Assembly (NCBI GenBank): GCA_018238965.1
Contig: JABCSI010000003.1
Span: forward strand, 1-45,558
Direction: 5' to 3'
Source of the DNA: Promethearchaeota archaeon
Lineage (GTDB): Archaea; Asgardarchaeota; Lokiarchaeia; Sigyniarchaeales; Promethearchaeaceae
DNA length: 45,558 nucleotides
Both the position numbers and the translations under genes were made by a program. This document shows, one piece after another, positions 35,240 through 42,523 of the stretch. The stretch's first letter is position 1; every line of letters starts with the position of its first letter. The notes beneath the pieces were generated by a model. That model was not told the origin of the DNA. It saw only the letters and a program-made list of their open reading frames with translations, and did no database searches.

Positions 35240-37273
35240 TTATGATTTTTTCTTATGGATGTATTTATGTGCTATATTTCTCCGATCTTTACCAGCTAAA
35301 ATGTGTAGATTTCGTAGATTTCGAAGACTCTCTGGGTTAAATCTACTAAGTGGTAAGAAAATAATCTTAATATTAAATTTTGCGGCAATGTTAAAAAAAA
35401 TTTGCCTTGGTTTGACCATAGCTACATAGGTTACTAAATTCTTTTGGGCAAAGAGTAGAGCTGCAAGAAGTAAGCGTTCGGATTTAGTCTCAATAAAGGG
35501 ATAATCCTCCTTAAACTCTTTCGCCCAAATGTTGGGAATGCCCCGAGGTGGGAAAAAGGAAGCAACCCCTCCCAATTCAATACGTGATATACCTGGTCCA
35601 ACTAAAATAATTCCTGGATAAGTGCTATAAAAAGCCAAATCACTCTCTTTTGCATGTTCTGCATACCAATTCATTTCATAGGGGAATTTCTCATCCGGTC
35701 CTGAATCCTCATCGAAAATTATTACGACACAATCCACTGAACCCTTTATGGCGATTTCTTCTCGAACATAAATTTCGTGATTTATGGGCCAATTCCGAAT
35801 AGTCTCTCTAAAATCGATCCCATCCATCAAAGTCGAAGAAAATTTATGAATTTTCACGAAATCATCCTTTAGTATCGCCAGAGTCCTTTCGCGAATATGT
35901 TGAAAGTAATTTTCCTCATAAATATCTTCAGGTAAATGAGAGACCAGGCTCCAACGCCCCTTGTTCCATTCTTTTCTCCATTCACCTTCTGATTTTTCTT
36001 TGGGACGTTCCTTTAGGGGTAATTTAAGTTGGTTCAATTTCATGGGAATACTTCTACGAAGTGTGAAATATTTTCCATGTAGAAATATCCCACGATCTGT
36101 AAGATCGAGAGTTGGTATTTCTGCAGGATCTTTGGAGAATGGATAAAATGTTGCTTCTTCCCAGACAATCCAAGCAAAGTCATCATTAATTATTGATTTT
36201 GCAGCCAACACAATTTCAAATAAATCCGGTTTAATCCTATCTTGCACTAGCGGTAGATTCCGAAGAAATTGAAATAAGGATTTGAGTTTATGGAGACTGA
36301 TCGTTTCATCATATTCCAATTGATATCGTTCAATGGCCCCAGTGTATATATTTTTAAATCCCGAAAAAACTTCAAATTTTTCTACAAAAAACTCCCTTCC
36401 TTCGGGTAATTCATCATCATCCCACTGTAATTTCTGGTGTTGACGGAATAATTCATATTGAAAACAGATATTCGGCGTTTCTAGGATGAGTTTTGGAATA
36501 TCTTCCTGGCGAATATTGAATATTTCAGATTGAATCTCAGTACTGAAGGAAGTTAGATCGGGATTGGCCACATCTTTTTCCAAAATCAATCGAACACTCT
36601 CCCAATGATTCATCCCGATAATAACTAATATGGTGGAGTCTGGGTTTTCTCGCATTAGTTCATTTAAACGGGACGCCATGTATAAATTGCGAAGTTCATC
36701 CAAATCTTGAGAACTCTGCATCCATTGTTCAGCATCTTTTCCAATAGGTGGTGTTTCCACTGAAGATGATTCCAATTCATCCATGTCTTGAATTGATTTT
36801 TCAAATATTTCGCGCTCTTTCAAGATATATTCCTGATATCTTTGTTTAGCATATTTTTTAAAACCTAGATGTTCATTCATCAGAGAATATAGGTCATCCA
36901 GGCTCATGTAATTCAAAACATAAGAATCCGGGGTTGCTATTATTGGAGGATTGTAATTTTTAATAAACAGATCTATGAATTCTGTAGGAATTCCGTATTC
37001 ATCTGCCAACCGAAGACCTTCAATAAGAGAATCTGCTGGATTGATAGGAATATATAATTGTTTCTGAAGATACTCATCAAAATACAAAACTACAGATATT
37101 TTCGGAATTCGTTCAATTCCTTGTAATATTTTAGTTTTTAAATTATCAGGGAATTCAACTGCTAAAATATCCGGTACATTTTGTGAAAATATTCTTCGTA
37201 CCTCAAAAGTAAAATCAAGAGAATCATGATAGGTTGGGATCACGATGAGATTTTTAAAGGTTATCATTCCCAT
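35240..37273 (-). CDS. DUF5682/TraB-like protein in a MoxR operon
   Basis: From the ATG at 37273 the protein has 677 aa. The N-terminus follows the TraB/DUF5682 pattern: a strand with a conserved His (LIVIPTYHDSLDF), PDILAVEFP, then IPINPADSLIEGLRLADEYGIPTEFIDL and IVIGMNHW-like strands. In bacteria, as I recall it, DUF5682 genes sit beside MoxR ATPase and vWA genes; here the MoxR gene directly precedes and overlaps it by 20 bp. The C-terminal 300 residues are unfamiliar. The frame extends upstream to 37333, but those 20 residues lie inside the MoxR gene and are basic; ATGs at 37273 and 37267 are better. Function unknown. Confidence 0.55.
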   Translation of the reverse strand: MGMITFKNLIVIPTYHDSLDFTFEVRRIFSQNVPDILAVEFPDNLKTKILQGIERIPKISVVLYFDEYLQKQLYIPINPADSLIEGLRLADEYGIPTEFIDLFIKNYNPPIIATPDSYVLNYMSLDDLYSLMNEHLGFKKYAKQRYQEYILKEREIFEKSIQDMDELESSSVETPPIGKDAEQWMQSSQDLDELRNLYMASRLNELMRENPDSTILVIIGMNHWESVRLILEKDVANPDLTSFSTEIQSEIFNIRQEDIPKLILETPNICFQYELFRQHQKLQWDDDELPEGREFFVEKFEVFSGFKNIYTGAIERYQLEYDETISLHKLKSLFQFLRNLPLVQDRIKPDLFEIVLAAKSIINDDFAWIVWEEATFYPFSKDPAEIPTLDLTDRGIFLHGKYFTLRRSIPMKLNQLKLPLKERPKEKSEGEWRKEWNKGRWSLVSHLPEDIYEENYFQHIRERTLAILKDDFVKIHKFSSTLMDGIDFRETIRNWPINHEIYVREEIAIKGSVDCVVIIFDEDSGPDEKFPYEMNWYAEHAKESDLAFYSTYPGIILVGPGISRIELGGVASFFPPRGIPNIWAKEFKEDYPFIETKSERLLLAALLFAQKNLVTYVAMVKPRQIFFNIAAKFNIKIIFLPLSRFNPESLRNLRNLHILAGKDRRNIAHKYIHKKKS

Positions 37274-38612
37274 CGATCTCTTCTTCCCCGTCAGATGGTG
37301 TTTTAGGGGATTTTTTGTTTTTTTGTCCAACATGATTCTTTTTTTCTGAATTCTTTCGTTTTAAGAATTCCCTGATGATTTCATTTGGATCTTTAAAATT
37401 TTGGCCTTCATCTAAATCGTTATCAACGATGGGTTCTAAAATTCCTTTCCGATTTCTTCTGGTACGATTTTCTCTCTTTTCTTCATCTTCAAATATATGG
37501 ATCATATCATCTTCTTCATCATCATAATCCGAAGGTGACCTTTGATTTCGTCTATTCGAATTAGAGAAGAATAGATCTTCATCCCCTTCTTCATCTAAAG
37601 GTTCATCATCGTCTAATTCATCAGTTAAAATTTCATCGGAAATATCATCATCTTCTATCTTGTCGCTAAAGAAAATCGAATTAAGTCGATCAAAGATATC
37701 TTGGAATTGATGTTTGGAAGCAAATTCATCCAAATCCTTACCGATATAAAATTTGAAACCCTCTTGACCCAAAATCTGAAAAATTGCTTGTTGAAATAAT
37801 TTCCGATTGAAGGTGTTTTTATCTACCTTAGGTATGGATTTCTTTTTTTGGTAATTCTGATAATAATAATCTTCCATTTTTAGATAATAACGGCAAATAT
37901 TAATCCCATCCCTAACGGTGTAATCTCTATTCGCTTTATGGCTTTTCTGAAGAAACTTTACGGTAAAATCGATAATTTCTTTGGGTGCGAAGGGAAGATT
38001 GAATTCCAATATCTTAAATTCCTCTTCTTGATCTGGAAATTCGATGTAAATTTGTGGTTGAAGCCGACTGTGTATGTATTCTGGGATTTCAAATGTACTT
38101 GAATCTTCATTCATTGTTACACATATACGAAAATTAGGATGTGCTGGAATCTTTACACCGGCAATAATCGATTCGACATATCTTCGCTGATCCAACAATG
38201 GGGCTAGGGAGGCCCATGATTTTTCAGCCATTCGATTAGCTTCATCCAAAATACATACACCTCCTTCTAGCATGGCACTTACTAAGGAGCTGGCATGATA
38301 TTGTATTGAATGATTTTCTCCAATTACAGGCGTTATGAGTAAATCTTCTGGGCGTGTATCGACTGTGCATTGAAAAATATAAACTGGCAATCCCAACATT
38401 TTGGCAGCCGAATATGCCAACGTGGTTTTTCCTACACCTGGCTTTCCCAAGACTTGAGGATTCATTGAAATATCATTTTTCGGATCAACAATTGTCCATG
38501 CAGCTAATAATTGGGACATATACATTTCCCCACCGATCCATTGAAATTGGGTAATTTCATCTGGACTTCCCAAAATTAAGTCTACACCATCGATTTTTAC
38601 AATTTTCCTCAT
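37254..38612 (-). CDS. MoxR-type AAA+ ATPase with acidic C-terminal region
   Basis: Walker A GKPGVGKTT (56-64), Walker B CILDEAN (120-126), sensor 1 at MNED (167-170) and the arginine-finger loop EYIHSRLQP (178-186) define a MoxR/AAA_5 ATPase, usually a chaperone that loads metals or remodels partner proteins. After the ATPase lid (~290), residues 315-400 are extremely acidic and likely disordered. It is the first gene of a three-gene operon, overlapping the next by 20 bp. MoxR ATPases normally work with a vWA partner; none is adjacent, but one lies 9 kb away (27250-28482). Confidence 0.9.
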   Translation of the reverse strand: MRKIVKIDGVDLILGSPDEITQFQWIGGEMYMSQLLAAWTIVDPKNDISMNPQVLGKPGVGKTTLAYSAAKMLGLPVYIFQCTVDTRPEDLLITPVIGENHSIQYHASSLVSAMLEGGVCILDEANRMAEKSWASLAPLLDQRRYVESIIAGVKIPAHPNFRICVTMNEDSSTFEIPEYIHSRLQPQIYIEFPDQEEEFKILEFNLPFAPKEIIDFTVKFLQKSHKANRDYTVRDGINICRYYLKMEDYYYQNYQKKKSIPKVDKNTFNRKLFQQAIFQILGQEGFKFYIGKDLDEFASKHQFQDIFDRLNSIFFSDKIEDDDISDEILTDELDDDEPLDEEGDEDLFFSNSNRRNQRSPSDYDDEEDDMIHIFEDEEKRENRTRRNRKGILEPIVDNDLDEGQNFKDPNEIIREFLKRKNSEKKNHVGQKNKKSPKTPSDGEEEIDGNDNL

Positions 38613-38950
38613 TCATTCATGCCTACATATGTTCTGTGTAATGAATCACTATTGATCAAAATGCATCCCGATCCTAAATGATTTCGCAGATTCAACAATT
38701 TGATCTAAGTAATCATGAAAAATCCAATAAAAACATCATTGCAAAAAAAAGTATCACGATATCATGGCGCTCATGGAGTCCACGGCTGACAAATAATTGT
38801 TTACTCAACCGCATCATTTTCATCGTGATGATTTTTATTCATGTGATATTGCCGATGGTAGAAATCGTAAATTTCCGACTTCTCTCCTACTTGGATTTGT
38901 AATCCCCGCAAAAATTTCCCCGGATTCAAACGTTCTGCAACTGCATTTCA
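38613..38950. other. 338-bp spacer, no convincing gene
   Basis: It lies between the MoxR start and the end of the beta-grasp candidate, both on the minus strand. A 74-codon plus-strand frame (38678-38902) has no homologue I know and poor support. I see no repeats or strong hairpin. Confidence 0.5.
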
Positions 38951-39316
38951 TCAGCATTCGGCATCGGGCATGAGAACAATCCAGGATCCTTCAGGAATTG
39001 GAGTTCGCCAATCCGTCTCGACCGGAGCAGAAACTGAATCTGGGGGCGGTGTTCGGCATTCAACACCAACATCTCCATAAAAGAGCCCAGTTTCTGAATT
39101 CCAGAGCATTTGTAATGAACTTTTTATTCTTCGTTCCATAAAATCCAGAACATGGCTCCGTTTCGATCCAATGCGGTTTTCGAAATATTGTTTATCGATC
39201 CAATAGATGATGTCAATAATATTCGTTTGTGGGGAAATCTCAAAGGTTTGCGGCATTTTCACATATCTTCGTAATGAATGCCAACTGATCGTTGCTTGAA
39301 CTTCGATCTGTAGCAT
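38951..39316 (-). CDS. Possible beta-grasp (MoaD/Urm1-like) protein, 121 aa
   Basis: The order of elements suits a ubiquitin-like beta-grasp fold: strand MLQIEVQATISW, strand QTFEISP, helix NIIDIIYWIDKQYF, further strands (TGLFYGDVGVEC) and a final IPEGSWIVLMPDAEC, which recalls the LxDGDEVALxPP end of MoaD/ThiS/Urm1. The terminal GG needed for conjugation or sulfur transfer is absent; the chain ends in Cys. The assignment is tentative. The start is firm: a GGAGGTGG ribosome binding site precedes the ATG. Downstream neighbours on the same strand begin 338 bp away. Confidence 0.4.
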   Translation of the reverse strand: MLQIEVQATISWHSLRRYVKMPQTFEISPQTNIIDIIYWIDKQYFENRIGSKRSHVLDFMERRIKSSLQMLWNSETGLFYGDVGVECRTPPPDSVSAPVETDWRTPIPEGSWIVLMPDAEC

Positions 39317-39320
39317 TGAA

Positions 39321-39328
39321 CCACCTCC
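39321..39328 (-). promoter_or_regulatory. Strong Shine-Dalgarno GGAGGTGG
   Basis: GGAGG lies 7 nt before the ATG at 39316, near-perfect complement to the 16S rRNA tail. The flanking CCACC-TCC-GGTGG forms a hairpin that could mask it. Strong Shine-Dalgarno sites are rare in this window. Confidence 0.6.
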
Positions 39329-39451
39329 GGTGGGAGTGAAATTTAAAATATGATTTCCATTATTTCAATTACTATCACTTAATCCACTAATGAAATTGGA
39401 TAATTACACATATTGAAGAAAAATATTCATGGTAGATTAAAAAACTCGCCC

Positions 39452-40906
39452 TTATAGTGGTTCGGCATGAAGTGTGCAATTTTCGAGATTGGGAAATTTG
39501 GCAAAGAGCGCATGTTCTACCATCTCTGTGATTGCATGAACTTTTGAAATTGAGAACTCTCCATCGATCGCGAGTGTGCTTGATAAATAGAGTCCATCCG
39601 CTTCTGATAATACCCATAATTGCCGAATTTCTTGAATATCCGATATTTCAAGAATAATCTGAGATATTGAGTTTTGGAGATCATTCGGGGCTTCGATTAA
39701 GACTGTATGATCATGGACCCGTTCTTTTTCATGGGTGGGCTCGATGTGAGTTACAAATTCAATTTTCAACCCCGGGTCTATTATCAACTGACATCTTTTA
39801 ATTATTCTTTCTTCATAAAGGGTAATAATCTGGTGTCCGGCTTGTAATGTCATTGAACCAAGCACATCAACATGTAATTGAATGAGATATTCATTTTGGA
39901 ACTGATCGATGCTGATATTATGTATATTCGATATTTCAGGGAAGTGAGTAACCAATTTTCGGATTGATTCTAAGATGAGCTTGGAATCCTCTGCGGGTGA
40001 GACTTTACCGGGGCTGGAAGTGCAAAAAATGGTATTGCATTCATATTCGGGAAATTCTTCATCTATTATTGCACGCATCCGACTCGCCATATTATCCACG
40101 CCAATAGAAGTCTGTTCTGTACTTACTTGAACGCACATCGATAAATCTAATTGATTTCCCGCGGTGCGAATTTTTACATCTTGAATGTTTTGGATAGCAG
40201 GTAATTCCATTAATTTTTCTTGTAGTATCTCAATTTGTGCTTTGGAGATGGGATTTGTATCGATTAATTCATTATAACTGCGATAAATGACTTGAAAGCC
40301 CTCGTAAAGGGATTTGAGCGAAAAAATAATTGCAATAATGGAATCAATGTATGGAATTCCGAAATAGGATACGAGCAAACTCACAATAACCGTAATATTG
40401 CGATAAAAATCCCCTTGGAAGTTCACTCCCTGGGCAATTATCAATTGATTTTTAGTCTGATTCCCTATTTTTATTATTTGTCGGGATATGAAAAACACGA
40501 AAAAGATTACGACAATGAGGGCAACCATTCCCAATAAGGTATTTTCGGGGACAATTTGGGTATCTTTGATCCAATTCTTGATAGCAATATACAATAAACT
40601 CCCGTACAGTCCCAATATTAACAATCCTTGTAAAAATGCTGCAAAAGAGTTTATTTTGTGATGCCCGTAAAGATGTTTAAAGTCCGGTTCTTTTTGGCTT
40701 TCCTTCAATGCTATAAATGTTATGCTCACGGCAATCAAATCTAAAATCGAATCCGATAATTCGACTAAAAAGGAAAGACTTTTTGTGAAAAATGACACGA
40801 TTAACTTAATGGCAAAAACCAAAATCACCAAAAAAATGGATAATCGGGTTACTCTTTGTGCTGGAGAAATCGGGGATTTCGGGGATTTCGATTTCTTCTT
40901 ATTCAT
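39452..40906 (-). CDS. Cation diffusion facilitator with three tandem C-terminal domains
   Basis: Residues 20-200 are a CDF membrane domain: D52-x3-D56 in helix 2, the HLYGHHK loop (78-84) and N163-x3-D167 in helix 5, where Zn/Fe members have HxxxD. It exports divalent metal in exchange for protons. The usual protein is about 300 aa; this one has 484. The extra length consists of three successive ZT_dimer-like domains (about 215-295, 310-395 and 405-484), each an alpha/beta unit ending in an F-x-Cys or H-x-EP strand. The Asn in helix 5 suggests a metal preference other than zinc. A short spacer of 30 bp follows the gene upstream (40937). Confidence 0.88.
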   Translation of the reverse strand: MNKKKSKSPKSPISPAQRVTRLSIFLVILVFAIKLIVSFFTKSLSFLVELSDSILDLIAVSITFIALKESQKEPDFKHLYGHHKINSFAAFLQGLLILGLYGSLLYIAIKNWIKDTQIVPENTLLGMVALIVVIFFVFFISRQIIKIGNQTKNQLIIAQGVNFQGDFYRNITVIVSLLVSYFGIPYIDSIIAIIFSLKSLYEGFQVIYRSYNELIDTNPISKAQIEILQEKLMELPAIQNIQDVKIRTAGNQLDLSMCVQVSTEQTSIGVDNMASRMRAIIDEEFPEYECNTIFCTSSPGKVSPAEDSKLILESIRKLVTHFPEISNIHNISIDQFQNEYLIQLHVDVLGSMTLQAGHQIITLYEERIIKRCQLIIDPGLKIEFVTHIEPTHEKERVHDHTVLIEAPNDLQNSISQIILEISDIQEIRQLWVLSEADGLYLSSTLAIDGEFSISKVHAITEMVEHALFAKFPNLENCTLHAEPL

Positions 40907-40936
40907 TGGTAATCACACGATTGATTAGTAATTTGA

Positions 40937-41245
40937 TTAGTAATTGGCTTCAAATTTCCGTAAAATTTTGAATTCAAAAATTTCAGTCTCAGGATCTTCC
41001 CGATCAACTTTTCTGAACCTTTGCATTCTGATCCTCTTCCACATGCCCCCCCTGAAGTATTGAGGAAGTGTCATCTCGAAATGGGGATCCATGGGAATCT
41101 CTTCAATTTTTTTCCAAGATTGATGATCTACAACTAATTCCAAGGTGAGCCATGAATAGGGGTTCGCCTTCACCAGTTTATCGAGGGCCACATCAAATTT
41201 ATCTGCCCAGGGTTTCCATCTGGGATCGCGATCAAAAATACTCAT
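40937..41245 (-). CDS. Small basic protein of unknown function (102 aa)
   Basis: I do not recognise it. It is rich in aromatic and charged residues (DPRWKPWADKF, WKRIRMQRFRKV), with no cysteine or membrane segment. The ATG at 41245 has an AATAATA element about 25 bp upstream, and the CDF gene follows 30 bp after its stop in the same direction, so the two probably share a transcript. Confidence 0.5.
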   Translation of the reverse strand: MSIFDRDPRWKPWADKFDVALDKLVKANPYSWLTLELVVDHQSWKKIEEIPMDPHFEMTLPQYFRGGMWKRIRMQRFRKVDREDPETEIFEFKILRKFEANY

Positions 41246-41654
41246 GAGAAATATTAGCGTGTAGCTATTATTATTCTTTCTTGGAATACAATATTAGTTG
41301 ATTTGTATCAGTCGGAGTTGGTTGGGGTCGATTTTTGTTAATTATTCCCCTGTTAATAAAAAATCGTGCCAAAAACTTATTTATCCTTGGGAGAAATTAA
41401 ATAATAAGTACCAAAATCTTTGGTGGGTTATGGCCCATAGATATTTGCGTATTTATACATTGGAACGCCAAAACACAAATTTTCACGATTCTACGTAGAA
41501 AATGGACATAGAGGTTCTTTTTCGTGTTTTTAGCCTCGCTTGAAGCAAGTTGGAGATTTCCAACTGCCCACTCCATTTTTACCTCAGATATGTGAATTTG
41601 TGGTGGCTTCCTTTGGTTTCAAAAGGGGAGTTACTCTCCAGGAAAAAAAATAAC
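41246..41654 (+). other. Leader region of the transporter gene with hairpins
   Basis: There is no convincing gene (a 66-codon frame at 41298-41498 looks accidental). AGTTGGA/TCCAACT (41548-41554 with 41559-41565, loop GATT), extended by GC/GC across a bulged A, forms a strong hairpin. A second hairpin GGAG/CTCC (41627-41639) lies 15 nt before the ATG at 41655. Together they could be a regulatory leader. Confidence 0.35.
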
Positions 41655-42431
41655 ATGAATTCAATTCTATTCGGAATCCTGTGGATCCTTGCTATTTTAT
41701 TATCTACAGTATTCATGTCGTTATATATACGTAAATCAGAAAGCAATGATGCGGAAAGTCTAATCACTGCAGTTTACGTAATATATTTGGCTTTAAGTCA
41801 AATTTTGGCAGCAAAGATGGCTGTATTTTGGTTATGGGTTGCACCCGCAGCGGTGCTTATTTATCCATTTACTTACCAACTTACTGATACCATGAATGAA
41901 CATTATGGGAAAGAAGCAACCCTGAAAATGATTGGAATCGCCTTTATTACTCAGGTTCTAATGGTCCTTTTTATTGCATTTGGGAATGCCATCGAGCCCG
42001 CTGGTTTTTGGTGGATTGATAATGATCAATGGTTATTGATTTTTGGTCAGCAATTTGGTATAATCGGGGCATCATGGATTAGCTTCCTGATTACGGGGTA
42101 TTTGGATACCATTATATACGTGAAGGTCCGTAAATTGACCAAAAATAAACACTTATGGATTCGTAGCGTGCTTTCGGATATTCCAATGTTGGCGCTTGAT
42201 TCTGTAATATTTGTCACGTTGGCATTTGGAGTCTTTGGGGGAAACTGGATTATAGTTTTGCCTACAATATGGGGACAAATGGTGACAAAATGGTTCTTTG
42301 GTATTATCGACACTCCATTTTTGTACTTGGATCGTTGGATAGTGAATTCTCCCCAATTATCAAAAATATTTAAGGATGCTCCAAGTGAATCGATGCCCGA
42401 ATTTGCTTCCATTCAAAATGCGAGCGATTAA
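41655..42431 (+). CDS. Queuosine-precursor-type transporter (YhhQ/QPTR, DUF165 family)
   Basis: From the ATG at 41655 the protein has 258 aa and six or seven membrane helices. PFTYQLTDTMNEHYGKEAT matches the family's PxTYxxTDxxxExYG signature near helix 2-3, and the LDSVIFVTLAFGVFG helix matches the conserved xDSxxFxxxAF segment. Bacterial members import preQ0/preQ1; archaea use preQ0 for archaeosine in tRNA. No tRNA-modification gene is nearby. The frame extends 35 residues upstream, but that part (to 41550) is polar and includes the leader hairpin, so it is excluded. Confidence 0.82.
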   Translation: MNSILFGILWILAILLSTVFMSLYIRKSESNDAESLITAVYVIYLALSQILAAKMAVFWLWVAPAAVLIYPFTYQLTDTMNEHYGKEATLKMIGIAFITQVLMVLFIAFGNAIEPAGFWWIDNDQWLLIFGQQFGIIGASWISFLITGYLDTIIYVKVRKLTKNKHLWIRSVLSDIPMLALDSVIFVTLAFGVFGGNWIIVLPTIWGQMVTKWFFGIIDTPFLYLDRWIVNSPQLSKIFKDAPSESMPEFASIQNASD

Positions 42432-42451
42432 TCCCCAATTCTCGCTTAAAT

Positions 42452-42475
42452 TCTTTTTTTTTTCACGTTTTTTTA
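42452..42475 (+). terminator. T-rich terminator after the transporter
   Basis: Runs of 11 and 7 T lie about 20 nt after the stop and before the promoter of the beta-helix gene. Confidence 0.5.
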
Positions 42476-42523
42476 GATTTTGGGGTGATATCTTTTTAAT
42501 CAATGATGTGATAATGATTCAGT

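Noticed and set aside
38678-38902. 74-codon plus-strand frame
   Set aside because: No promoter, no recognisable features, and flanking genes are on the other strand.
41298-41498. 66-codon plus-strand frame
   Set aside because: Composition looks random; it lies in the leader of the transporter gene.
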